A DNA stretch of 64,000 nt from an uncultured Nocardiaceae bacterium (GTDB lineage Bacteria > Actinomycetota > Actinomycetes > Mycobacteriales > Mycobacteriaceae). Every line of letters starts with the position of its first letter. The stretch's first letter is position 1. The stretch spans positions 1 through 64,000 of the forward strand of contig CAKZIX010000125.1 in the NCBI GenBank assembly GCA_936936565.1. Reading direction: 5' to 3'. Both the position numbers and the translations under genes were made by a program. Under the pieces are notes generated by a model, which saw only the letters and a program-made list of their open reading frames with translations, was not told the origin of the DNA and did no database searches. Shown piece by piece: positions 49,112 through 56,070 of the stretch.

Positions 49112-49613
49112 CCCGACACTCGACCGCCGCCCGGACACATGCACCGTCGCCGTCTACCGGGCCGGCGAACACCCGAACCAACTCGACAAGGTGGCCACGC
49201 TCACCGACGCCGAGGTGCGCGTCGAACGCCTTGAAGCCCATGGCCGCCCCTACTTCGGCGGGTCCGTGGTCGTGCGTGGTGCTGCCAACCTCCAGGCCGT
49301 GCGGCGTGTGTTCCTCGGCGTCGGGTTGGAGACGTGGCGGCCCACGTGGATCGTGTGGGGCGAGACGTTCATCGGCGTTCGCAGTGGCCACTACGGGCGG
49401 TCCCTGCGCAGCGGCCACTACGGGGGGTCGCTGGAGCTCGACAAGTTCGAGATCGTGTGCAGCCAAGTGGTTTACGTTGCCACGCATGCAGCGGACTTCC
49501 CGTTCGTTCGTGTTGTGGAGCCGTCGCCGCCGGTCCCGGTCGACGGCTGGTGGACCGCCGAAGTCGAGCGCGCACTCGAACACGCACGCGCCGAGGCGGT
49601 GCACGGTGGCTGA
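49104..49613 (+). CDS. Hypothetical phage protein with 9-aa tandem repeat
   Basis: A 169-aa mostly beta protein. RSGHYGRSL/RSGHYGGSL is a perfect-length tandem duplication encoded by two 27-bp units (49380-49433). Flanking regions include AVRRVFLGVGLETWRPTWIVWG. No family recognised. Confidence 0.55.
   Translation: MPNPTLDRRPDTCTVAVYRAGEHPNQLDKVATLTDAEVRVERLEAHGRPYFGGSVVVRGAANLQAVRRVFLGVGLETWRPTWIVWGETFIGVRSGHYGRSLRSGHYGGSLELDKFEIVCSQVVYVATHAADFPFVRVVEPSPPVPVDGWWTAEVERALEHARAEAVHGG
49380..49433 (+). repeat. Two 27-bp in-frame tandem repeats
   Basis: Units 49380-49406 and 49407-49433 differ at four positions only and encode the same 9-residue block with one change (R/G). Confidence 0.8.
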
Positions 49614-49842
49614 CGACTGCCGACCGGTCGATGTCGACGGCGTGCCGGTGCTGGTGCGCACGATCCGAGGCCGCGAGATCACCGAGGCCGACCGCGCTGC
49701 GCTCGCCGAGCTGGTGCAGCTCTGCCGGGAGCGGCTCGACGCCGAGGGGCCGGGTGCGGCTGCCATCAGGACCGGCAAGCAAATGTTCGGGCAGCAGCGA
49801 ATTCGTGCGCTGCGCAAGCGAATCGAGGAACGAAATGGCTGA
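49606..49842 (+). CDS. Hypothetical phage protein, 78 aa
   Basis: GTGGCTGA start and ATGGCTGA end junction. A short beta start (VDVDGVPVLVRTIRGR) and a helical basic end (QQRIRALRKRIEERNG). Unknown. Confidence 0.5.
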   Translation: MADDCRPVDVDGVPVLVRTIRGREITEADRAALAELVQLCRERLDAEGPGAAAIRTGKQMFGQQRIRALRKRIEERNG

Positions 49843-50599
49843 CGACTTCACTGCTGACCCTCATCTGGATCGCCTGATGACGCTGGCCGACGGGGTCACA
49901 CCGAAGCACGGGACTTCCAAGTTCTACTACGCCCTCCTCGAGGCCGACCGTGACCGTATCGCGTTGCGCCGCAACCTCACCGAAGCGCAGCGTCGGGCGA
50001 AGGAATGCGGTCTCGACAATCTCGAGCGGGCGATCCGCGCCGGCGCCGAGGTGATCGCTGCGCGCGATGTCGCGAACGAGCGCGGGCGCGCCGACGCGTG
50101 GATGGCGCTCGGCCGCAAGTACGAGACGATCCGCGACTGGCTGCGCCTGTGCGATGACAACCCGGACGGTCACACCGAGTTCTACCGCGAGTGCGCCGAG
50201 ATCACCTTCCCGGACCAGAGCGACGAGGCGCACAACACCACGACAGGCAGGCTGCGCCGCGCCGACCGTGTGATCGGCATGTTGTGGAAGTCCCGCCGGT
50301 ATTGGCAGTTCTATCACGGAGGAGCGGAGCTGGTGGGCCAGTGGGCGCATTCGCGCGTCGTTGCCGCCGAGGCGCGGATCGAGGCGGCGCTGGAGTTGCA
50401 TCGCAAGGTGCCGATCTACCGGCTCGCCGAGGAAAGGTGCTTCACCGAGGGGCACGACACGTTCGAGGCCGAGGACGGCGAAATGGTTTGCGCTTGCGCT
50501 CCGCCGGAAGGCTATTGCTGCGAGGAGTGCTCCGACGACAGCGAGTTGGTCGACCACCCGTGCGCGACGGCGCGCGCTCTCAACGGTGAGGAGGCGTGA
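49835..50599 (+). CDS. Hypothetical phage protein, 254 aa
   Basis: Largely helical; KFYYALLEADRDRIALRRNLTEAQRRAKE may be a coiled coil, and the C-terminus has a Cys cluster (CACAPPEGYCCEECSDD) that could bind zinc. TGATG overlap to the next small gene. No family recognised. Confidence 0.55.
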   Translation: MADDFTADPHLDRLMTLADGVTPKHGTSKFYYALLEADRDRIALRRNLTEAQRRAKECGLDNLERAIRAGAEVIAARDVANERGRADAWMALGRKYETIRDWLRLCDDNPDGHTEFYRECAEITFPDQSDEAHNTTTGRLRRADRVIGMLWKSRRYWQFYHGGAELVGQWAHSRVVAAEARIEAALELHRKVPIYRLAEERCFTEGHDTFEAEDGEMVCACAPPEGYCCEECSDDSELVDHPCATARALNGEEA

Positions 50600-50757
50600 T
50601 GACCGAATCTCGACCCTCTTTCGCCGCATGCGTCGTCCGCGTCGAGCAGATCGCCAACGCGGTCGCCGAGATCGGCGACACCTTCTATGCGATCGCCAAT
50701 GCGACCACCGAAGTCAACGATGTTCTGCGCTCCCCTGACGAGGGAGGTCGCCGGTGA
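50599..50757 (+). CDS. 52-aa helical protein
   Basis: TGATG overlap at its start. One amphipathic helix, RVEQIANAVAEIGDTFYAIA, with a charged tail. Unknown. Confidence 0.5.
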   Translation: MTESRPSFAACVVRVEQIANAVAEIGDTFYAIANATTEVNDVLRSPDEGGRR

Positions 50758-50793
50758 TGGAACCGAACGTACATCTGCCGCGTCCTACCCGGC

Positions 50794-50946
50794 ATGGGGG
50801 CAAACGACTGGGACGAACTGGAGTGGTTCGACCACGATTGGCTGATCGGGCTGCCGGATTGGGCTCTGTGGGAGCTGGAGCTGTGGGTGGACCGGCGTCG
50901 CGACGGGCCGCCGTTGGATCCGCGGCGCCGGCACCCCGCCGACTGA
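50794..50946 (+). CDS. 50-aa acidic, Trp-rich protein
   Basis: The frame from ATG 50794 has clear protein character: DWDELEWFDHDWLIGLPDWA then LWELELWVDRRRDG, with seven tryptophans. The longer competing frame in this stretch is Arg/Gly/Ala-rich and is taken as a shadow. The true start could be an unusual codon upstream, since the frame is open back to the stop at 50755. Unknown function. Confidence 0.55.
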   Translation: MGANDWDELEWFDHDWLIGLPDWALWELELWVDRRRDGPPLDPRRRHPAD

Positions 50947-50962
50947 CCCGAGCGGGGGCGTG

Positions 50963-51742
50963 ATGGCCGAACAAGATCGCAACCCCGAGACTGACGTGCT
51001 CGACGCAATCGGCGAACTGGTCGACGAACAGATGGCCGCCGGTGAGCCGCTCACCGGCTACGACTACGGCGACCCGACGTTCCCGCGCTGCCGGTGCGGG
51101 TGGGGCTGGCACGGGCTCCCGCAGAACGGTTGCCCTGGAACCGATTTCGAGGGGCCGCTCGCCGTGGCGACCCCCGCGTCGCAGAGCTGGCGCGAGTACC
51201 TGTACGCCATGGTCTTGGCCAACTCGGCGAGCCTCTGGGCGCTACCCGCTGATCCATTCCTGTCGATCTACAACGACATCATCGTTTCGGATGCGGAAGT
51301 CCGTGAGCATCTGTTCCTCACGGGCACAATGGTCTACGCCCGGGGCACGTTTGGGCGCGTGCCGGTAGGGCGTGTTCGGCAACTCGAACAGCGCTCGCCG
51401 GGAAGTTGGCGAGTCGACGTGCACACTGAGCGGCCGCACCCCAGAACGCTCATTCGCTGGGAAACCGACGCCGATGAGACGCGCCGACGGGTCGCCGAGC
51501 TGTTGGCACTCGACATGCCAGCGCTACATGCGGCGCCGGCACAGGTATGGCCGCGGTGGACGTTGGGAATCGCCGACGGCGCGCCCTATCGGTACGGCGA
51601 GTACGTGGCGTTCGACGAGGGCAGCCGCGTCGGGTACGTCGACCGCGACGGGACGACCCACGTCGGCACGGTGACCCGCCATGAGGAGACGTCGCGCGGT
51701 TGGGAAATCGAGATCGGCTACTTGGAGCGGAGGCCGCGATGA
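50963..51742 (+). CDS. Hypothetical phage protein, 259 aa
   Basis: ATG 50963 preceded by a G-rich ribosome site. A CRCGWGWHGLPQNGCPG segment looks metal-binding, and the C-terminal part is beta-rich with an SH3-like look (EYVAFDEGSRVGYVDRDGTT). It overlaps the next gene by ATGA. No family recognised. Confidence 0.55.
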   Translation: MAEQDRNPETDVLDAIGELVDEQMAAGEPLTGYDYGDPTFPRCRCGWGWHGLPQNGCPGTDFEGPLAVATPASQSWREYLYAMVLANSASLWALPADPFLSIYNDIIVSDAEVREHLFLTGTMVYARGTFGRVPVGRVRQLEQRSPGSWRVDVHTERPHPRTLIRWETDADETRRRVAELLALDMPALHAAPAQVWPRWTLGIADGAPYRYGEYVAFDEGSRVGYVDRDGTTHVGTVTRHEETSRGWEIEIGYLERRPR

Positions 51743-52455
51743 CCGAGCAAGATCACCGGTGCCGTCAGGGCGCGCGCTGCAGGGCCAGGGTTCGGGACGG
51801 CGACGAGTTCGTCGGCGCCGGCATCGAACGCCCGGGGTTGTGCCGGGCATGTGAGGAGTCTGCGTTCGCGTCGATCGCTCGTCTCGCCGACGACTACGTC
51901 GCACTCGACGGCTCGTTGTCGGAACCACGCGACGGCGCCGAGCAGGGCCCGTACGTGCGGCGTTCGTCGGAGTACGGGGTTCCGATCCGCCTGGACTGCG
52001 ATGTGCTGGGCACCGCGATCGTGACGGAGCTGATTCGCTGGACCCGCGCCGTCGGGTTCGACGAAGACCTTCCCGGCAAGACAGCCGACTGCGTACGCAA
52101 GTGCGTCTCGCTGCTCCTCACCCGGCTGGGCACGCTCGTCGACCTGCCCGTGCGGCGGCGCCCCGAGCTGATGCCGCACCCGCAGGGCGGCGACTACCTC
52201 GGCGCCGTCGAAATGGACGGGGTAGACGCGGTGCTGCGGCTGGCGGAGCTGCACCGGGACGCGCAGCGGGCGCTCGGTGTCTCGGAGACCCGCACACTGT
52301 TGAGCGACCCCTGCCCGGCCGCCGGCTGCGGCCGCCGGACCCTGGCAGCATCGCCCGATCAGCAGACGGTGACGTGCCTGCACTGCCGAACCACCTGGCC
52401 GAAAGAGCATTTCGCGCTGCTCGGGAACGTGCTCCAGCAGGAACGCACCGCATGA
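51739..52455 (+). CDS. Zinc-finger phage protein, 238 aa
   Basis: An N-terminal C-x4-C...C-x2-C cluster (CRQGARCRAR, LCRAC) and a C-terminal zinc ribbon (PCPAAGCGRRTL, VTCLHCRTTW) flank a helical middle. The architecture occurs in actinophage proteins next to MerR-like genes. ATGA overlap into the HTH gene; probably nucleic-acid binding. Confidence 0.6.
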   Translation: MTEQDHRCRQGARCRARVRDGDEFVGAGIERPGLCRACEESAFASIARLADDYVALDGSLSEPRDGAEQGPYVRRSSEYGVPIRLDCDVLGTAIVTELIRWTRAVGFDEDLPGKTADCVRKCVSLLLTRLGTLVDLPVRRRPELMPHPQGGDYLGAVEMDGVDAVLRLAELHRDAQRALGVSETRTLLSDPCPAAGCGRRTLAASPDQQTVTCLHCRTTWPKEHFALLGNVLQQERTA

Positions 52456-52808
52456 CCAGGACAGCGCTGGAATGGGCACGCCAGGTCGCACGCACCTACA
52501 GGGACGCGCTCATGGACGTTGCACCGTCGCTGTGCGAGTCGCTGGACAAGCTCGCGGCCGACGCGGGGCAACGGTGGCTGCTGCCGGCCGCGGTTCCAGC
52601 CGACGCGGTCGCCGGCTGGCTCGACGCCGAGTTGCCGGCGGCCGACGTCGCGCACTGGACGGGGGTGCCGACGTCCACGATTCGGTCGTGGGAGCGGCGG
52701 GGGATGCTCACGCGCCGCACCGCGGCCGATGGGTCGCCGCTGTATCGGGTGGGCGACGTAGTGGACGTGGAAGCGAGGAACCGGCAGAACCGAACCGGGG
52801 ACACTTAG
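52452..52808 (+). CDS. MerR-like HTH protein, end of early operon
   Basis: A 118-aa protein; the C-terminal half ADVAHWTGVPTSTIRSWERRGML followed by PLYRVGDVVDVEARN is a MerR-type winged helix. The N-terminal half is helical. It is the last gene of the 29.3-52.8 kb operon and could control the switch to late genes (inference). Confidence 0.65.
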   Translation: MTRTALEWARQVARTYRDALMDVAPSLCESLDKLAADAGQRWLLPAAVPADAVAGWLDAELPAADVAHWTGVPTSTIRSWERRGMLTRRTAADGSPLYRVGDVVDVEARNRQNRTGDT

Positions 52809-52827
52809 TTACCGCAAGTATCCCCGG

Positions 52828-53100
52828 TCAGGTGCGGGCAGGCTGCCCGAACTTCTGCCGGGCGGCCTCACCCGATGTGCCGAGCTGCGATCCGATCAGG
52901 GCCCACGAGTAGCCCGCCGCGCGCGCTGCTTCCACCGCCTCGACGATCGTGCGCTCGGCCTCGGCTGCCGTCTGCACCGCGCTGCGCAGGGCGTGCAGGG
53001 GTGCAGGGTCGCGCTTGTCGTCCTCGCGCGGCTCGTAGTCTTCGAAGCGCTTCGCCAGTTCGTCGGCGTGCGCCAGGATCTCTTCACGGGTACGTGGCAT
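52828..53100 (-). CDS. Antitoxin-like HTH protein
   Basis: A 90-aa protein starting at ATG 53100 (GAGG eight bases before; ATG 53106 and GTG 53109 are alternatives). Helical N-terminus EEILAHADELAKRFEDYEPRE and C-terminal HTH AAGYSWALIGSQLGTSGEAARQKFG. This gene and its upstream partner form a two-gene unit that I recall as recurrent in actinobacterial genomes as a putative toxin-antitoxin pair. Confidence 0.6.
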   Translation of the reverse strand: MPRTREEILAHADELAKRFEDYEPREDDKRDPAPLHALRSAVQTAAEAERTIVEAVEAARAAGYSWALIGSQLGTSGEAARQKFGQPART

Positions 53101-53110
53101 GGTCATCACC

Positions 53111-53344
53111 TCACTTCAGGAATTTCGGTCGGGCGGCCATCGCGTGCACGATGACCGTGGCGCCGTCCTCGGCCAGCATGGTGCCGACCTCGAGCAGCTC
53201 TGCGGACTCGGTCGCGCCGATGTACATCGTCATGCCCTCGTCCATCGAGTACATGCGGAACGCATTGCGGTACGCGTGCAGCATGTCGGCGTCGTCGTAC
53301 CCGTGGCGGTAGGCGCTGGGGGCGATGACCGGTTCCGACTGCAT
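53111..53344 (-). CDS. Toxin-like small protein (BrnT/RelE-like)
   Basis: A 77-aa protein: SAYRHGYDDADMLHAYRNAFRMY (H-G-x-x-x-x-D helix), then TMYIGATESAELLEVGTM and ATVIVHAMAARPKFL strands. The order helix-strand-strand with terminal ARPKFL matches the actinobacterial family paired with the HTH antitoxin-like protein. RNase activity is assumed from the fold class, not seen. A promoter at 53351-53379 places the transcription start on its ATG. Confidence 0.6.
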   Translation of the reverse strand: MQSEPVIAPSAYRHGYDDADMLHAYRNAFRMYSMDEGMTMYIGATESAELLEVGTMLAEDGATVIVHAMAARPKFLK

Positions 53345-53350
53345 GCCTCA

Positions 53351-53379
53351 AGCATAGCAAGGTAACTTGCCGTCCGCAA
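53351..53379 (-). promoter_or_regulatory. Promoter of the toxin-antitoxin-like pair (leaderless)
   Basis: Reading leftward: TTGCGG (53379-53374), 17 bp, TATGCT (53356-53351). The predicted start point is about 53344, the first base of the toxin-like ATG. Direct repeats CAAGTTA (53387-53381 and 53368-53362 on this strand) overlap the -35 region and could bind the antitoxin-like HTH protein. Confidence 0.6.
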
Positions 53380-53396
53380 AATAACTTGTGACTCGA

Positions 53397-53639
53397 TCAA
53401 GATCGTTCGGGCTTCGCCGCTCGCGAGTGGGGCCGGTTCGCGACGTACACCGCATGCCAGGCGTCGATGTCGTCGGCCATCCAGCCGTACGTCAGCCCGC
53501 GTCCCTCGCCGATCGACACGGCAGGATCGGGAAAACCATTGTCGGCACCCCTGAGGCGCCGGCCCGAGATGGACTTGACGGTCTCATAGTGCTCGCCGGT
53601 ACGCTCGGCGATCTGACGCAGGCTCAGGGCGCGGATCAT
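53397..53639 (-). CDS. HTH regulator facing a palindromic promoter
   Basis: An 80-aa DNA-binding protein. LSLRQIAERTGEHYETVKSISG is the HTH, followed by GLTYGWMADDIDAWHAVYVANRP, as in small phage AlpA/excisionase-like regulators. It diverges from the gene at 53761. A half-site TAGCACCT lies 12 bp upstream of its start and the full palindrome at 53706-53727, so it probably regulates both directions. Confidence 0.65.
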   Translation of the reverse strand: MIRALSLRQIAERTGEHYETVKSISGRRLRGADNGFPDPAVSIGEGRGLTYGWMADDIDAWHAVYVANRPHSRAAKPERS

Positions 53640-53650
53640 GAGGAGAATCC

Positions 53651-53658
53651 TAGCACCT
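53651..53658. promoter_or_regulatory. Half-site of the 53706 palindrome
   Basis: TAGCACCT repeats one arm of the 53706-53727 palindrome, just upstream of the HTH gene start. Confidence 0.4.
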
Positions 53659-53701
53659 ATCCAGGGGTTTAAAGTGGTCTGAATTCAGTGTTTGAAGGGT
53701 G

Positions 53702-53730
53702 TTGCCTAGCACCTCACGAGGTGCTAGACT
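53702..53730 (+). promoter_or_regulatory. Promoter whose spacer is a 22-bp palindrome
   Basis: TTGCCT (53702-53707), 17 bp and TAGACT (53725-53730) form the promoter. CTAGCACCTC-AC-GAGGTGCTAG (53706-53727) is a perfect 10+10 inverted repeat filling the spacer and touching both boxes, an ideal repressor operator. Confidence 0.65.
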
Positions 53731-53760
53731 AGAGATGTAAGGGAGAGCGAAAGGGAGACT

Positions 53761-54036
53761 ATGAACACCACCGAAGCCAAGGCCAAGATCAAGACCGCAG
53801 GACTCGACCCGGCGGACTTCGACTGCCGCGCGATCGCCGCCGCGATCACCGCCGGCCAGCGGGAAGCCGCTGCCGAGATCGCGGAGTACCTCGAGGAGGG
53901 GCTGCCGGTGCCGGCCGAGCGCACCGCGGACGCGGAGTACGTGACGACGGTCGGCTACTTCTGGGACGTGGTGGCGAGCTACGGGTTGGCGCGGAGCGAC
54001 GAGGCCCACGAGGCGGCAGTCAGCCTGGCGGCGTGA
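53761..54036 (+). CDS. Hypothetical protein under the palindromic promoter
   Basis: A 91-aa acidic helical protein (AKAKIKTAGLDPADFDCRAIAAAI, GYFWDVVASYGLA). ATG follows GGGAGA. It is expressed alone from the promoter at 53702. No family recognised; it could be an antirepressor or inhibitor, given its switch position (inference). Confidence 0.6.
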   Translation: MNTTEAKAKIKTAGLDPADFDCRAIAAAITAGQREAAAEIAEYLEEGLPVPAERTADAEYVTTVGYFWDVVASYGLARSDEAHEAAVSLAA

Positions 54037-54296
54037 GCCCTCGGGCGCGCCCACCCGACTGGCCGCCGGGCCTTCGTGTCCAACACTAACGATCCCTAAC
54101 TCGATCTTGAACCCCGTGCGGCGTGGCGGTCTTTGACAAACGCCCTGACCTGCGTGCAAGCTACTTCCGGGTGCTGACCAACGCTACCCAAGTCCCGGTT
54201 TTGCGCATTTCGCGCACGCAATTTCCCGAACCAAAAGAGCCCCGGCCGTAGCTGCGAACTACGCCGGGGCTTAGCCGACTGATCTAGGAGTCGACA
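54037..54296. other. Non-coding gap
   Basis: No frame of coding character in 260 bp. It holds a GC hairpin near the end (54238-54271) and a ribosome site AGGAG just before the next gene. Confidence 0.6.
54238..54271 (+). terminator. GC-rich hairpin
   Basis: AGCCCCGGC and GCCGGGGCT pair over 9 bp and continue with GTAG/CTAC around a bulge. It likely ends the transcript from the 53702 promoter or insulates the next gene. Confidence 0.6.
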
Positions 54297-54674
54297 ATGA
54301 CGCATTCTAATGGAATCTTGGTCCGGCCCGCGTCCGACGGCTACGCGGCACAGGTAGCCGAGACCGAAGTGCCGCCGACAGTCGTGCAGCTCGGCAAGTG
54401 GGCGGGGCCAGTGGTGTACTTCGCGCGAACCGACGATGGGCTCGTGCGAATCTCGTATACGAAGGACATCGCGAAGCGTCGCCGCGAGATCGGTGCGACG
54501 TGGCACCAGGTGGTTGCCGTTGTCCGTGGGAACCGGGCCGACTGCCAGGCGCTGCATGCCCGATTCGCCACGCACCTTGCGCGTGGCGAAACGCTATACA
54601 ACATGGCCGCGCCAATTCTCGCCCATGTCAACGATATTCGCGCCCGCATGGGCGTAAAGCCAATCACCGCATAG
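54297..54674 (+). CDS. GIY-YIG/T5orf172-like protein
   Basis: A 125-aa protein. VVYFARTDDGLVRISYTKDIAKRRREIG is the GIY-YIG-type strand pair and arginine (cited as VVYFARTDDGLVRISYTKD), ALHARFATHLARGE supplies the later E-x-x-LH-x-x-F pattern. Key residues are partly changed (VYF and IS-Y for GIY and YIG), so nuclease activity is uncertain. Start follows AGGAG. Confidence 0.6.
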   Translation: MTHSNGILVRPASDGYAAQVAETEVPPTVVQLGKWAGPVVYFARTDDGLVRISYTKDIAKRRREIGATWHQVVAVVRGNRADCQALHARFATHLARGETLYNMAAPILAHVNDIRARMGVKPITA

Positions 54675-54684
54675 TGATTGGCGC

Positions 54685-54761
54685 AGCGGTGTAGAGCAGC
54701 TCGGTAGCTCGCCGGCGTCATAAGCCGGAGGCCGCCGGTTCGAGTCCGGCCACCGCCACCA
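54685..54761 (+). tRNA. tRNA-Met (CAT), initiator-like
   Basis: A 77-nt tRNA with encoded CCA. Stems: acceptor 2-7 with 66-71 paired, while A1 faces C72 unpaired; D stem GAGC/GCTC with A11-T24; anticodon stem CCGGC/GCCGG, anticodon CAT at 54719-54721; T stem GCCGG/CCGGC with loop TTCGAGT. The unpaired 1-72 position and A11-T24 are hallmarks of bacterial initiator tRNA; the three G-C pairs are only partly kept (GGC/GCC). Confidence 0.88.
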
Positions 54762-54858
54762 ATCCCAGGGCGTCAAACCGGGCCCACGCATTCCCGGCAA
54801 GCAGAGCATCACGGGCGGGCCGCTCCGACTTCCCGCCGCCGCGCTGCGCCCTGGGATT
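54761..54858 (+). ncRNA. Candidate three-way-junction RNA behind the tRNA
   Basis: The closing stem AATCCCAGGGCG (54761-54772) pairs perfectly with CGCCCTGGGATT (54847-54858). Inside are two hairpins, CCGGG/CCCGG (54778-54782, 54793-54797) and GGCGGG/CCCGCC (54814-54819, 54832-54837). It begins on the last tRNA base and ends 28 bp before the next gene. Confidence 0.5.
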
Positions 54859-54886
54859 CCCCCAACTCGCGAAAAGAGGTTCTCCC

Positions 54887-55003
54887 ATGGGCTCCGTCGA
54901 TCTTGATGCCGTCGTCGCCGTCGGCAAGTTCCTCACCGTGCTCGTGCCCGCCGCAATCGACATCGCGCGCGCGGCCGTCGAGGCGTGGTCGGCGCTGAAC
55001 TGA
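54887..55003 (+). CDS. 38-aa hydrophobic peptide
   Basis: ATG follows AAGAGG. One apolar helix (AVVAVGKFLTVLVPAAIDIA). TGATG overlap into the next small gene. Unknown; possibly membrane-active. Confidence 0.5.
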   Translation: MGSVDLDAVVAVGKFLTVLVPAAIDIARAAVEAWSALN

Positions 55004-55098
55004 TGTTCGCCCGTCTGGCCTTCGCCGCAGCGGACGCGATCTTGTATGCGGTCTGGCGCATGGCGCTGTGGCTCGGCGAGCGCAAGGCGCACGCGTGA
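55003..55098 (+). CDS. 31-aa peptide
   Basis: TGATG start and GTGA end overlap. Amphipathic helix with W residues (AILYAVWRMALWLGERK). Unknown. Confidence 0.45.
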   Translation: MFARLAFAAADAILYAVWRMALWLGERKAHA

Positions 55099-55751
55099 GC
55101 GACGAGACGACACCCGAGCCCGAGCGGAAGGTACTCGAGGAGCGCACGTTCAGCACCGGCGCACCCGATGGCTACCGCGAATCCGCCACGGCGCCCGGCG
55201 TTTTCATCTCCGACAAGTACCAGGATTGGATGCTCGCCAACATCGGCAAGCAGCGCGCGGGCAAGAATGTCGGCCTGCCGAAGAATGTCGCGCACATCGC
55301 GCGCCTCATCTCGCCGATGTTCCTGCCCGAGTTCGTCCAGAACGGCCGCAAGGTCGACGGCCCGAAACGCGTCCAGATGTTCCAGGCCGTGCGCGTCGCG
55401 TACTACCTCGACGAGTGCGGGCTCGTGTACGACCCCGAGCGCGAGAAGATCCGCCACGTCGCCAACCCCGACGCGAGCACGCCCGACGATCTTGGTATCC
55501 ACATCACCCGGGACAAGGACGGCCAGTGGCCGGCGCCCGCACCCGAGGAGTTCTACGACCTCGAGAAGATCGTCATGGCGCAGGCACCCGACGGCCAATG
55601 GATCGCGTCGCACCCCTGTGGCATCGGCGTCAAGAAAGCCAGCAAGGGCAAGGCCAAGACGGAGCTGATGTTGCAGCTCGTCAAGCTGACCGAGGACGCA
55701 GAGCAGAAGATACGCGCCGCGGTTGCGGCCAAGTTGCGGGGTGAGGGCTGA
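55095..55751 (+). CDS. Hypothetical phage protein, 218 aa
   Basis: GTG 55095 overlaps the previous stop. Contains DKYQDWMLANIGKQRAGKNV, NVAHIARLISPMFLPEFVQ and a C-terminal KASKGKAKTELMLQLVKLTED helix. No family recognised; it begins the module leading to the terminase. Confidence 0.55.
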   Translation: MSDETTPEPERKVLEERTFSTGAPDGYRESATAPGVFISDKYQDWMLANIGKQRAGKNVGLPKNVAHIARLISPMFLPEFVQNGRKVDGPKRVQMFQAVRVAYYLDECGLVYDPEREKIRHVANPDASTPDDLGIHITRDKDGQWPAPAPEEFYDLEKIVMAQAPDGQWIASHPCGIGVKKASKGKAKTELMLQLVKLTEDAEQKIRAAVAAKLRGEG

Positions 55752-56068
55752 TGTTCGGACCATCCACCGGCGCGCTCATCGAGGACTCGACGCCTGCGCT
55801 GGTGCAGGTGCAGGACACTGTCGCCGGTACCTGGGAAAGCCTCGACGGCGTGAGCATCACGGCCGATGGGCCCGACGTGCGCGTCTTCGCTGTGGTCGCG
55901 ACGTCCGAGTTCGGGGCCCGGCTCTCGGCTGGCCTCGGCGCCCGCTACCGCGTGCACATCACCCACGGTCTCGGCGAATCCCTTGTACCCGAGATGTTCG
56001 TCGGCCAAGTCAAAGGCTGGCGTCCTGCTGGCGATGGCCGGCTGAGCGTGACCGTCTGGAGGTCGTGA
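55751..56068 (+). CDS. Hypothetical beta-rich protein, 105 aa
   Basis: Overlaps the previous stop by TGATG. Repeated strand-like stretches (VQVQDTVAGTWESLDGVSI, RYRVHITHGLGE, MFVGQVKGW). Possibly a structural or decoration protein; unknown. Confidence 0.5.
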   Translation: MFGPSTGALIEDSTPALVQVQDTVAGTWESLDGVSITADGPDVRVFAVVATSEFGARLSAGLGARYRVHITHGLGESLVPEMFVGQVKGWRPAGDGRLSVTVWRS

Positions 56069-56070
56069 CC

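Noticed and set aside
50757..50963. A 68-codon Arg/Ala/Gly-rich frame starting at TGATG
   Set aside because: Another frame in the same stretch (50794-50946) has far better protein character; the longer frame reads like its shadow.
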